A stretch of 64,000 nucleotides of DNA from Blakeslea trispora (lineage: Eukaryota; Mucoromycota; Mucoromycetes; Mucorales; Choanephoraceae), in contig JAIWNE010000064.1 in the NCBI GenBank assembly GCA_025331445.1, positions 119,026-183,025 of the forward strand, read 5' to 3'. The notes under the pieces are model-generated. The model ran no database searches and was not told where the DNA came from. It was given only the letters and a program-made list of their open reading frames with translations. The position numbers and the translations under genes were made by a program. This document shows positions 22,888 through 34,094 of the stretch, one piece after another; the stretch's first letter is position 1, and the number at the start of each line of letters is the position of its first letter.

Positions 22888-23749
22888 TATTTTAGAAAGT
22901 ATGCGCAATAAAAGGAAATATGCTAGATTAAACAAGAGATAAAAAACTAATATAAAAAGAAAGAAAAGGCACCATAAATCTCAGAAAATTATGAAACCAT
23001 TGAAGATCAAGCATTTGACAGTCACCTTCAAAAGCATTTTTGTATTTATGGCTTAGAAAATATTCAATGAACTATGATTCAACGAATAAGAATGAGATCT
23101 TTAATATTTGTGATAATCATGTTATTTGCGTAACTATAATTCAGAAGAAATAAATGAACCTTTGTCGCATTCTTATTCTCGGCCTTACTGTATTTAAACT
23201 AATTTAGGTTTTACTACTAACGTACTCTGCACATATAATTGTCAGGCGTAAAGAAATGTCAACCAGTGCTTCGATTGGGCATGAAATGTTACATATCACA
23301 ATGAACGAAAAGGGGTGCTTAGTCTTGCTTGTTGGGTTTTGCGGGTTTTGATTTTCTCAGTTTGCGGGGTCATTTTTTTTTACTTTGCGGACTAGGTTTT
23401 TTAACGATATACATATGCGGTCCAGTTGAGCGTGCGGCGAGATGCCGCCTTAATTTCCCGGGTCGGAAAAATCGAATTAATAATAGAGAAGTTAACGACT
23501 TCCTAAATGGAACAAGGAATAAAAAGGTAAGAAGGAAAGGAGAGAAAGTGTTACTCATCCTTGGACTGTTTAAGAAATGGAGAGGAGGCAAGAAGTTGGG
23601 GTTTGGGAAAAGGAGCTGTATCTTGATGGTGCATACCACCGATAAGTAGCAGTAATGAAATCTATGTGAGTCAGATGTAATGCCAGCATTGCTTCGTACG
23701 AGTAAAGAGTGGGCACTCTCGCGGTACCTTGTTTAGAATGTGAGAGATT
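22888..23749. other. Intergenic region upstream of the KMT1 gene
   Basis: This contains the methyltransferase promoter. A GC-richer patch at about 23330-23640 opens long frames on both strands (106 and 89 codons), but neither shows a domain. I see no element boundary before the LTR at 23750. Confidence 0.45.
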
Positions 23750-24175
23750 TGTTGTATACAGCCTACATTCTACCCTATCTGAGTTATAATACAGACCTAA
23801 ACGTGCTCACGGCTCTACAGTTATAACTGGCTATAGCTTAATTGACATCTAAACTCAGTCTAAAATAAAAGATCGGATCACACTTCATTTGTATCAAGTA
23901 CACTTGGATTAAAGCACAAATAGTGAATTATGGTTTATACACAAGAGGTACTCACTCTTTATCCATCACACCAAAAATAAGCTATTATCCATGTCACTCA
24001 GTTAAATTAAGGATTGTTACTCAGTCATCGTAAAAAGTATAAATACTAGGCACATATTTGAAATAAACGCGGATCAGATTCATATCTATCTTTTTTGGCC
24101 GTTCTGGTTCTAATCGACTTATTCGTCTTCAATTTTTATTATATTTTGTGCTTGTTATATTCTGCGAATATAACA
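23750..24175 (+). repeat. Solo LTR of gypsy family B
   Basis: A 426-bp LTR that starts TGTTGTATACAGCC and ends GAATATAACA. It is closely similar along most of its length to the inverted LTR at 37175-37602, which is the 3' LTR of gypsy copy B. It has no internal region on either side. The flanking pentamers (agatt and gaaat) do not match, so a simple solo-LTR excision is not proven. Its right end cuts into the neighbouring transposon-type reading frame. Confidence 0.85.
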
Positions 24176-25004
24176 GAAATGCGGGATGCATTCTCCACTT
24201 CTCACCAGTTGTCAGGCTTGTTGAGACTCCTCTTGTTCAATCAGGAGAGCGCTTTATCTTTGTACAGATGACCGGGTTTGCCATCGACAATTTTAGGTGC
24301 TCTGAAGGTAAGTTTCAGCTGCATGTGCTAACCTGTTCTTTCCCCTTCACCATGACAGTATGGCTAGTAGTAGTTGTGGTGATAGAAGGACCATCAAACT
24401 TTTTGTTGACAGCTCCTCTCATGATCATGTTTGCTGTTGGCATTACAAAGGTTCTCTCGGCTTGAGTTTCCTCTACGGCTATCTCAACAATCTTGCCAAT
24501 GCCGTACAGTATCATCCTGAGCTGGCTTCTGGATAACATGTCTACATAGCTGTTGTAAATGCACACCATAACCATTGTTTGGGCATCTCTGAAGGGATTC
24601 CCTCCAGATACATCATGATCCCATTTTGCATTTAGTTCGGCTTGACGTTTGGCCATGATCTCGTCCAAGCTGTTCCTGACGCCCATCATCTCTTCATCAT
24701 CATCTTCTGAATCGCTATCTTCAATGTCCATGTCTTCGCCGCTGTCTTCAAGTTCTCCGGATTGACATTGATATTCTCCTTCATACTCTGCATCAACTGT
24801 AGGTGTTTCGTCAAAAGAAAAAGAAACACCACTCATGGGTTGAATGTCGTCTTCAGTGCTGTTTTTTTCGTGCGCTTCCTTGATGTGCAAAGCAAGTCTC
24901 TCGTTCCTGATATACGACTTTTTGCAACCAAGGTAAGTACAACTAAATCTTCTATTGATCTTATATTTGACAACAGAGTAGGGTTTGTCGATTGATTTTC
25001 CCAT
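24176..25004 (-). pseudogene. C2H2 zinc-finger protein gene fragment, probably transposon-derived
   Basis: The frame begins at 25004 (MGKSIDKPYS) and has one classical C2H2 finger in its first 45 residues (FSCTYLGCKKSY, then HIKEAHE, spacing C-x4-C-x12-H-x4-H). An acidic stretch follows (EDSGEDMDIEDSDSEDDDEE), then a helical region (NAKWDHDVSGGNPFRDAQ, LRMILYGIGKIVEIAVEE). A TGA stops it at 24315-24317. The same frame then stays coding-like (NLPSEHLKLSMANPV) to a second TGA near 24243, and it is cut by the solo LTR at 24175. Nonsense codons plus truncation mark it as dead. The finger followed by an acidic linker is seen at the front of several fungal transposon proteins; that assignment is inference. 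Confidence 0.6.
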
Positions 25005-25980
25005 TTTGAAACTGATTAAGTGAAAAAGGTGGTTGTCAAGTTTCAGAAAGCAAATTCTTTTTATGGTAAGCAGCTATAAACAAAACATTTATTTCGTTTT
25101 TGGACTGTCTTTCTAATCTGTAATATTTTGTTAATTGAATTAGTATCTTTCTGATTCTACATAATCGTTATTCCAAAACCAAAGGTAAGCTAAATCAAGT
25201 AGAATTACAATGATTTGACATGCTTATTGATTAAAACAGGATCAATAGATATGTATCCCAATGTCTAGTTGTAGTTTTTCGCGATTGTTATGGAAGTAAG
25301 CTCTTTTTTTTATATGTTGAATCAATTTCGTTTGACTAATGATTTCAAGTATATTAGAATACAGTGCAAACTTGAAAAGAAAGCTCGTGCTCGTAAGGTA
25401 GTCTCAAATTGCATTACATTTTGAAGAACATGTTTGAACAATGTATCTATTTAGTTCCTGTCTTTTGTTTCAAGTATTGTCGTAGAAGCTACTATCTGCA
25501 AGTCTATGGTTCATCAAAAGGCACAAGTCAGATTAGGCTTTGTTGGCAATTGCAAAGATCGAACTGGTCAAGCAAGCACTATTAGCTCATTCTGGTGCCT
25601 GAGGAGGATACCCTAGGCTGCAGGTAAGCTATCAAATCCTGAACTTTTTTAAGCCAATAAAATATCTTGTATTTCGTCCAATCACAATAGTCTTTTAAAA
25701 CAGTTTCCATATATGGTATAAATAATACTCATAAATTTTGCTGGGATTTTTTTTAAAAAAATTATGAAATTTTTCGCCTGGTGTGAAATGATGTTCTACA
25801 GACTCGCGAAGACTTTAACAAGAAAATGGCAACACCTATTACCTCAAGAGAGCACAGACGATATGGCAAAGATGGAAAATATTACGTATCGTCATAATCA
25901 TATAATGTAATCGCTTTCAGGGACATAAAGAACAGCCAAAGAAACTGCGCTGTCATTTACAATAACGTCTATAAGCCAAC
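25005..25980. other. Intergenic, no supported gene
   Basis: About 1 kb of AT-rich sequence. A short plus-strand frame around 25500-25610 reads smoothly but lacks a start and known motifs. Nothing else was seen before the first hAT-type element. Confidence 0.4.
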
Positions 25981-27011
25981 TAGGAATCGCAATCTGTCGG
26001 GTACGGGTCGAGTTTGACTCGACTCAACTTACAAAAAGTCGGGTTTGCCAAAAACCTAAAGTCGAGTTGAGTCACCCGTCGGGTACCCGACGGGTTAATG
26101 CATTCAGGTTTACTTTAGTGTTATTGTAGAAGTACTATAGAGCTCGATTTTGCTTTTGATTAAAAAACTCCTTTTCTTACATTACATTTATCATTTTGGT
26201 CATATTATTTTTCTTTTATTATTTACTTTCAATATCGATAATATGATGATGTTACTTTCATAAAACACGGAACTACCCAAAATCTAACAACTCAAGCCTA
26301 CAATGAAAAAGAGTAAATGTTATGTGATTTATCGCAATTGTAATCTTATTTGGAAAGCTACTTTTTAAGCGATGAGTGATCAATGCTCAAATATAAAGCC
26401 AGCCACTACCAAACAATTTGTAAAAAAATTAAATGTAGCAAGAGAAAATGCTAATGATTGTTGCATACAACAGCCTCTTTCAGAGCAATAAAATAAAGTA
26501 AGATCAGATTAGGCTTATTGTGACCAGTCTATTTCTATATATGGAATTCTTAGGCTGTTGCGTTCAAACGGTACAAACACTGGATACAATGTATCCAGGT
26601 TATAGGCAATGTATACAATGTGCTCAAGTTACTCAGTTATCATACCAGTATTTCCCATAGTATAAATAGAGACAGAAAACATATATCTGAATAAAACATC
26701 TTTCTTTTAGTCTGATTGACTTTTTATTGTTATTAATAGTGAATATATCACAATTTTATTTTAGTCTTACTTAACAAATTCACAACACATTTAAAAATTT
26801 ACTTAACATGCTCATGTCAAACTTGAAAAAGATCCTAAGTAAACACATCCTTGTTTGAATCTGGCCCGAGTTACACGAACCCGACGAGTCTTTCGATTAG
26901 GTCGAGTCGGTTACGAGTCGGTTATATGCTTAAAAAACAAAGTCGAGTCGAGTCGGTTTTTTGACCCGACGGGTTTTAAGTCGAGTTGACTCGACCCGAC
27001 TGCGATTCCTA
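25981..27011. mobile_element. Non-autonomous hAT-type element, copy 1 (1031 bp)
   Basis: The left end is TAGGAATCGCAATC and the right end is the inverted form GACTGCGATTCCTA. The flanking 8-bp direct duplications AAGCCAAC (25973-25980 and 27012-27019) are exact. The ends carry many copies of GACTCG/CGAGTC and GTCGGGT on either strand, as expected for transposase-binding subterminal repeats. The interior is AT-rich and has no coding frame. The 8-bp duplication and the termini shared with the hAT relic at 58458 assign it to hAT. Confidence 0.92.
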
Positions 27012-27064
27012 AAGCCAACACTGCTTGTTTACGTATACCACACTGATCTACAAAATTCTATCAT

Positions 27065-27580
27065 TTGCTGAAGCTTTTTTATACTTTTATTAAACCAATG
27101 ATATTCTCTACTCTTGTCAAGAAAAACAAAAAGGCGCAAAAAGCAATCTATACGCAAGAAGCAATTTCTTCGCAAGATTCAGCTGTATCGGTTGAAACAC
27201 CAATTGAATTTACCTTGAATGAAAAAACAAACAACTACGAATTGCCGCAATTAATTGTTCAACTGGATTCATCTTTCAACCAGAACTTGAGACTAGAAGA
27301 TAGTGCATCCACAGCGGAAAAGGCTTCTGAAACACAAGAAAAGTATAAGTCTGCAAAAAGAAGAAGAAAGTACACAAAGGAAGATACCCATAACTGCCTC
27401 CATTTATACTTTGATATGAGCTTGACAATACGAGAGGTTCATCACATAACAGGAATGTGCATAGGATCTATTTAACTACGTGTCAAGAAACAGAGAAAAA
27501 ATACTCTGAAAGACGTAGAAACATCAAAGTTACAGATGAAATGATTGACAACCTAAAGCAGCTTTGCGTGAGGCAAATAT
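27065..27580 (+). pseudogene. Truncated transposase N-terminus (helix-turn-helix type) between the two hAT copies
   Basis: The open frame 27065-27475 has a basic segment (KSAKRRRKYTKEDTHN) followed by a helix-turn-helix-like stretch (LYFDMSLTIREVHHITG). The coding signal continues in another frame (EKKYSERRRNIKVTDEMIDNLKQL) to about 27580, where copy 2 of the hAT element begins. This resembles the DNA-binding N-terminus of Tc1/mariner-like transposases, but no catalytic domain is present. Confidence 0.4.
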
Positions 27581-27590
27581 AAAAACAAAC

Positions 27591-28621
27591 TAGGAATCGC
27601 AGTCGGGTCGAGTCAACTCGACTTAAAACCCGTCGGGTCAAAAAACCGACTCGACTCGACTTTGTTTTTTAAGCATATAACCGACTCGTAACCGACTCGA
27701 CCTAATCGAAAGACTCGTCGGGTTCGTGTAACTCGGGCCAGATTCAAACAAGGATGTGTTTACTTAGGATCTTTTTCAAGTTTGACATGAGCATGTTAAG
27801 TAAATTTTTAAATGTGTTGTGAATTTGTTAAGTAAGACTAAAATAAAATTGTGATATATTCACTATTAATAACAATAAAAAGTCAATCAGACTAAAAGAA
27901 AGATGTTTTATTCAGATATATGTTTTCTGTCTCTATTTATACTATGGGAAATACTGGTATGATAACTGAGTAACTTGAGCACATTGTATACATTGCCTAT
28001 AACCTGGATACATTGTATCCAGTGTTTGTACCGTTTGAACGCAACAGCCTAAGAATTCCATATATAGAAATAGACTGGTCACAATAAGCCTAATCTGATC
28101 TTACTTTATTTTATTGCTCTGAAAGAGGCTGTTGTATGCAACAATCATTAGCATTTTCTCTTGCTACATTTAATTTTTTTACAAATTGTTTGGTAGTGGC
28201 TGGCTTTATATTTGAGCATTGATCACTCATCGCTTAAAAAGTAGCTTTCCAAATAAGATTACAATTGCGATAAATCACATAACATTTACTCTTTTTCATT
28301 GTAGGCTTGAGTTGTTAGATTTTGGGTAGTTCCGTGTTTTATGAAAGTAACATCATCATATTATCGATATTGAAAGTAAATAATAAAAGAAAAATAATAT
28401 GACCAAAATGATAAATGTAATGTAAGAAAAGGAGTTTTTTAATCAAAAGCAAAATCGAGCTCTATAGTACTTCTACAATAACACTAAAGTAAACCTGAAT
28501 GCATTAACCCGTCGGGTACCCGACGGGTGACTCAACTCGACTTTAGGTTTTTGGCAAACCCGACTTTTTGTAAGTTGAGTCGAGTCAAACTCGACCCGTA
28601 CCCGACAGATTGCGATTCCTA
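27591..28621. mobile_element. Non-autonomous hAT-type element, copy 2 (1031 bp), inverted relative to copy 1
   Basis: Same length and, as far as I can read, essentially the same sequence as copy 1, in opposite orientation. It is flanked by its own perfect 8-bp duplication AAACAAAC (27583-27590 and 28622-28629). Independent duplications show two separate insertions rather than a segmental duplication. Confidence 0.92.
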
Positions 28622-29293
28622 AAACAAACAGCTTTACACTTTTAATAATGTTTACTTTTGTAAACATTTTTTACTTTACAATTTTAAGAGTGATGTTTGA
28701 ACGAGTAGCAATATATATACGCAACTTAACAGCTGAATTGCTGTATTCTAAAACCAAGTGCGTATAAACTAACTTTTGGAAATTCCTGCATATGTAAAGT
28801 GTCTTTGGAAACTGAACTGTAAAACGCTCAACATTTTAACTCTTTTATTCACTACGTATGTAGACATTTATGCAATTATACTACAAAATACACTCTAATT
28901 ATTCCATACAACTTTAACTTCAAACGTATGACCTACGAGCGCTTTCAAAAAACATTATTTAAGAGTGGTAAGTAGATTGTGTTGTTGCTTATGTAGAATT
29001 GCGTTAGAGCATTTAGTTGTTAATGGATAGCCAAAAAACTTCTTGATCGCTATTTGAAAAGCATATATAAAATACTTCAAAAACCGAATATACGTGATTT
29101 AGTTTACTTTTGATGGCGAAGTTGATTTTTTGAGTTGTATTTTGAAATGTCTCTGCAAAGCATTTCTTTGAAGAGTGATTCGTAGTGTTAAGCTTTATTA
29201 AAAATATAGTTACCAACTGGTTAAAAATAATAATGTTAATGTATAAATATAAGTTAAATATAATAATTTCCGCTTACCAAAATGTTGGTAATA
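28622..29293. other. AT-rich spacer between hAT copy 2 and the pogo element
   Basis: About 670 bp with no supported gene. It ends in the TA dinucleotide (29292-29293) that is the target site of the next element. Confidence 0.5.
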
Positions 29294-31466
29294 CAGTAGT
29301 CGCTCTATTTAAGGGTGTTCTATTTAAGAGTATTCTCTATATAAGGGTGCGATTTCAAAAGTTGAACAGCATTACCAGCATTAATACCCTTATACCCTTA
29401 TTCCAGATAAGGGTGCGATTTCAAAAAATTTTACCCTTATTTAGAGAAATTCGGATTTTTTTTTTTAGATTTTATTGATAAAACTTACTGAATTCCAAAA
29501 AATAAGTAATCTTAATAGTTATCAGAACTCTTGTACTCTCGCTCTAAATAAGGGTGAGATTTTGACACTGATACCCTTATTCAGAGAAAACAAATAAATT
29601 TTTTTCTTCAAGTTTTATTGATAAGATATATCAAGGCTTAAAAAATTGATAAATATTAGTCTGCTCGCGCGCATTAATGACTTCAGCGCGAGCAGCAGCA
29701 ATTCTTCTTCTATAACGTCGATGCATAGAGGTTTCTGTATCATCTTCGGGAATGTCATAATTCAAAATAAATTCATAACATTCCCGTAACCTCTTCTTGG
29801 TTGCCTCGACGTCATGGAAGATATCTTCTTCTTCTTCACCCAAAGCTTCTTCGTCACCCGCATCTTGGACAGAAGTCACCAACATCATTTCTGCTTCGTC
29901 AGCGTTCAAATCGAGATCGCTGACAGTCTTAACTGTCTCATTTTGATTTCCTGGTAGCTGGGGAATAAGACAGTTAAGACTGTCAACAATCTCCTGCTCC
30001 AAGGGCAAGGCAGTGGTAGGAGGCTCTACCATTTCGTCCTCCTTGCTCTCCAAGATGCGGGTGTGTCGCCAGCAGTTCTTGATTGTTTCTGGCTTCACCT
30101 CAAGCCAAGAAGCAGCCAAGAAGAACATTGCTTGTACTTGGTTCATCTTGTACAACTTCTCGCTCAAGTTACCAATGCTATGCAAGTTCAAGGCACGCTC
30201 ATACTGCTTATTGAGGAAGTGTGCCTTGAAGTTTGCAATTTTACCTATGATATTACTCCCAAATATTAGTTTGTTTTCACATGTAGTGGATAGAAAAGCT
30301 TGCCTGCATCAAGGGCTTGCAGCTTGCTGGTGGTGTTGACAGGCAAGAAAACCAGCAGGATGTTCTTCAATGGCACATCTATTTTGTGCACAGAGGCATT
30401 GTCCAGAAACAAGGCAATTTTTCTGTCTTGCCTTCCAAAGGCTACATCAAGTCGCTTGATGTAGCCAGTGAAGATGGCAGAAGTCATCCAAGCGTTGGGC
30501 GAGCTATGGTACTCGACGTGGTGTCGTTTACCAATAGCTGTCATGCTCAGCAAACGAGCATTGGTCTTGAAGCATGAGGGCTGCTTATGCTTACCAATTA
30601 CAATTGAATGGCCTTTGTAGGTGCCATCCGAATTGCAAAGCAAACCCACAGTCAACCTGTTCTTGCTGCATTTTAATCCCCCAAGAGGCTCGGAACTGAT
30701 GGTTCTTCTTGGAGGTTGCTGATAATACAGTCCTGTCTCATCAAAATTCATGATGTCGGCAGGACTGTATGGCTCAAGAAGCTCAGCAATCTTTTGTAAT
30801 TGCTTCTGTATGTTCTCGGAAGTGATGTCGGCAGAAGCAGACTCGCCGTGGAGCAATCTGCTCTTAACACTAATTCGGTTGAAGAGCTTTGTGAGCCAAC
30901 CATGAGAGAACTTGATAGTTCCCTCGGGAATCTGGTACTTGGCAACAGATTGTCTCTTGGCATACCTCATGATGATCTCCCTGTTGATTGGCAAGTTCGA
31001 TTCATTCATTTGAGAAATGAACTTCTCAACATCGCTATCCAATTCAGGATAGCGTGAACTCTTCAAGCTTTTGGCCTTGTCATCAGTATCAGCCTTGGCA
31101 TAAATCTTGTCTGAAGCCTTGATGATGTTGGAAATAGTCTGCTGAGGAACAGGCTGTTGAAGTTTAAACTCCTTTTGTGCCATTCTCCGAGTTCTTTCTG
31201 TTTAAGCTGATGCTTAGCATACTCGTCTAGGATCTTGACCTTTTGACTTGTGTTTAAGCGTAATCTAGTGTTTGACATATTGTGAAAATAATGGTTTATT
31301 TGAAGCATATCTTTCAGATTAATTTAAGGCATAAGTGACAATCAAGCTCCGAAATTGGTAGTGACTGCTTTAAAAATACAAGTCACGAAATTCTATTTGA
31401 GGGTTTTCTCTATTTAAGGGTGGGATTTTGGAAATTTTGCCATACCCTTAAATAGAGCGACTAATT
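29294..31466 (-). mobile_element. pogo/Tigger-like DNA transposon (2.17 kb)
   Basis: The left end is CAGTAGTCGCTCTATTTAAG. The right end carries the inverted form (CTTAAATAGAGCGACTA) but with its outermost three bases changed to ATT. TA is present on both sides (29292-29293 and 31467-31468). The subterminal regions repeat the AAGGGTGCGATTT motif several times. It encodes one transposase on the minus strand. Confidence 0.9.
29631..31278 (-). pseudogene. pogo/Tigger (CENP-B-like) transposase, one frameshift
   Basis: The start is the ATG at 31278 (MSNTRLRLNTSQKVKILDEY), which opens a CENP-B/psq-type helix-turn-helix. A second DNA-binding region follows (FSHGWLTKLFNRISVKS). The DDE_1 catalytic core has ADIMNFDETGLYY (first Asp), ALFLDNASVHK (second Asp) and SKLQALDAG (third Asp), the DDD arrangement of pogo. 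One base is missing in a GG run near 31180, where the frame changes between KELGEW and QKEFKLQQP. An intron at 30245-30303 uses a GC donor and AG acceptor and restores LDAGKIANFKAHF. The tail is acidic (ALGEEEEDIFHD) and ends YQFFKP. Apart from the single-base loss it looks recently active. Confidence 0.85.
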
Positions 31467-31470
31467 TATC

Positions 31471-31631
31471 TGTTAAGTCAAGAGATTAAACAAGATTAAA
31501 GAGAGGGTTTTATTCAGTGCAAGGATGGGATGTCAATATAAATTATGTTTGGTAACACAGAACAAGATCTGTATTTGATTTAGTAATATATCGAATATTA
31601 TATGATGTATGTTCAATACGATACATCATCA
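31471..31631 (-). repeat. Possible 3' LTR of gypsy copy A
   Basis: On the minus strand this runs from TGATGATGTATCG to GACTTAACA, directly after a purine-rich tract (GGTGGTCCAGGG). That tract is placed like the polypurine tract before the LTRs of copies B and C. It is only 161 bp and no second LTR copy is in the window, so the boundaries are a guess from TG...CA and position. Confidence 0.35.
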
Positions 31632-34094
31632 CCCTGGACCACCATAAAGACCGTGGTGTATTATTTGAGTCTTGTAATGTCATAGTGTGTCTAGGCTGAT
31701 CTTTCTTAAAGTCAGACAAATTTCTTAAATTATAGGAGAGTGTGATTTTGTGTTTGTTGATAATATTGTATCTTGATGTTTGAGTTTGAGTTATATGTTT
31801 GAGTAGTTGATAGTGTACGTGATTGCCCATTAAAAAACCATATTATCAAAAACCTTTCTTGAGGAAAAAAGATAAATATGGATAAAAAAGGTTCTTAGTA
31901 CGTATTATGTGCTTGATGCTTTGGTTTCTTGGATTGATTGGATTCTTTGAACGGCATCTTGCGTTTGTGAGTTCCTTTGATTTTCTTGATTTGACCTGTT
32001 TTGTAGGTTTGTTTGCGTTTCTTCTTTTCCAGTATTCTTTGATCGGTTCAGGACTGTCAAAGTCCTCTGGCTTTTGCCAGGTTTGTTCATCTGGATATCC
32101 AATCCAAGTTGTGAGGTATTCGATACCGTTAGGTTCGACTTCTCTATGATTAATGACGGCTTGTACTTCATAGATGTCTTTGTTTTCATCTGATTTGTTC
32201 GTTTCATTTGCTATCAGTTTGATTTGTGAAGTAGGTATGTTCCTAGATAGGATTGAACCTGTACGATCTGTTAGAATATAGCTTCCATTCTTTGTATAGC
32301 CATGAACATAGAATGGGCCTTCATAATTTGCATCTGTTTTGCGACGTTTGTTTTCGATATTCTTTATCATCACTTTTGCGCCTATAGGAAATGGGTCTTT
32401 TAGTACTCGATGTTTCTTTACAAAGTACTCATTATCCTTTTTCTGTGTTTGGATGATTTGATTCCTAATTTCAGGAATGGTATAGTTATTGAATCTTTCG
32501 ATTTCTTTCTTTAACTAATCTGTGTCTATCATATCGTCAGAGATATTCATTTTCGATAGAGCTTTGGTGTAATCTTTAAGATCGTTCGCTTGGCAATTAA
32601 ACATCACCTGAAATGGTGTGTGATTGTGCAATCTGGATGTATGTTGATTCATCAAATACATGGTACCTTCGACATACAGGTCCCAAGATTCCTCATAGCC
32701 ATCCAACATCTTCAAGATGATTGATTTTGCTGTCTTCACATGAGTTTCCAAGTTACCCGCTGGTGTGTAAGGTAATGAAAGAGCAGGCTCAATGCCCATA
32801 TGTTGACGCAGCCCTTTTAATAATTCGTTGTAGAATTCTAAACCTCTGTCGTGTTGTAGGACTTTAGGGTAACCCATGATGGAAAATATCTGGATCAGTT
32901 CTTTGGCTACGTCTAGAGCTGTCTTTGACTTGATTGCTCGTAGAATGACAAATCTACTAAAGATATCAACGCATACTAGCAAGTAGTTGTTACCTCTAGG
33001 CGTTGTAACATCAAATGTCCCCAAGTCGATGGCGACTTTATTCCATATATTGTTGGGAGCATCACTCTTTGGAGGATGGAATACGTGCTTTGCTAGATTA
33101 AATCGAGCACATTTTGTACAATTTTTGATGTATTCTGTGACATCTTCACGTAAATGTTTCCAGTTCATACCATGTTCTCGTTTGATCATGTTTTCAACAC
33201 TATTAATACCATAATGTCCTGCCAGATGACATTGTGCAATTATTTGCGTTTTGTATGCATCATCTTGTGGCTGGCTGTACTTGTCTATGCGACTAGCAGC
33301 TATTGTTCTATCAGTGGCATCATTTGTGTTTACCTTTTCTGATAATGATGAAGATTCAATTGCTGTGCTACCATAATCTGGTTTATTTTCTGAATCTGTG
33401 GCTTGACAGATTTTCTTTTCTGGTGCTTTTTGCTTATTGCCCTCTGCCAGCTTCTCAGCGTCTTCGTCAGGGTAAAGTAGACGAGATAGGTGATCGGCAA
33501 GTACATTGCGAACACCAGCACAGAACGTGATGTCGAAATCGAATTCGAAGATCTTTTCATAGTAGTTCTCTATGATGGGTGTAACTTCAGCTTTTGTGTG
33601 AAGATGTAAAATACCTTTGTTGTCTGTGTGATAATGGAACTTATGACCTGATAGCCATTTCTTCCATTTAGTGGTACAGTACAGTGCTTCGGGTCTTAAA
33701 CCTGGAGAAAAAAAGCCCATCTATGAGATCTTTCAGAGGGACCAAAAGTGTATGAATTCATATAAAACCGCATAACATTCATTTTTAATACCTTTCTAAA
33801 CAAAAGTTATCATTTACTTTCTTGATTATCATAAAAATATTTTTTTCTGAAAGGCTTCAAAGTCGAGCGGTTTTTCAAAATTTTGGCTGTGGTTATATGG
33901 GGAGGCCATAGATTTGAAAGAGGGCTATAGGGGGACATCAGTCTACCCATATAGGACTATAAAACTGGGTTTCAAATAGCGTTATGTGTAACATAAATAT
34001 AGCCAATAGAATAGTATTTTCATTTTAGCAGTCTTTAATAAAGTTAATATTGTTCCTAATTTGACAGCCCCTTTTTGTAAAACTTTTTATTGAA

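Noticed and set aside
23329..23649. Overlapping 106- and 89-codon frames on opposite strands
   Set aside because: They are mirror frames in a GC-richer patch, without motifs.
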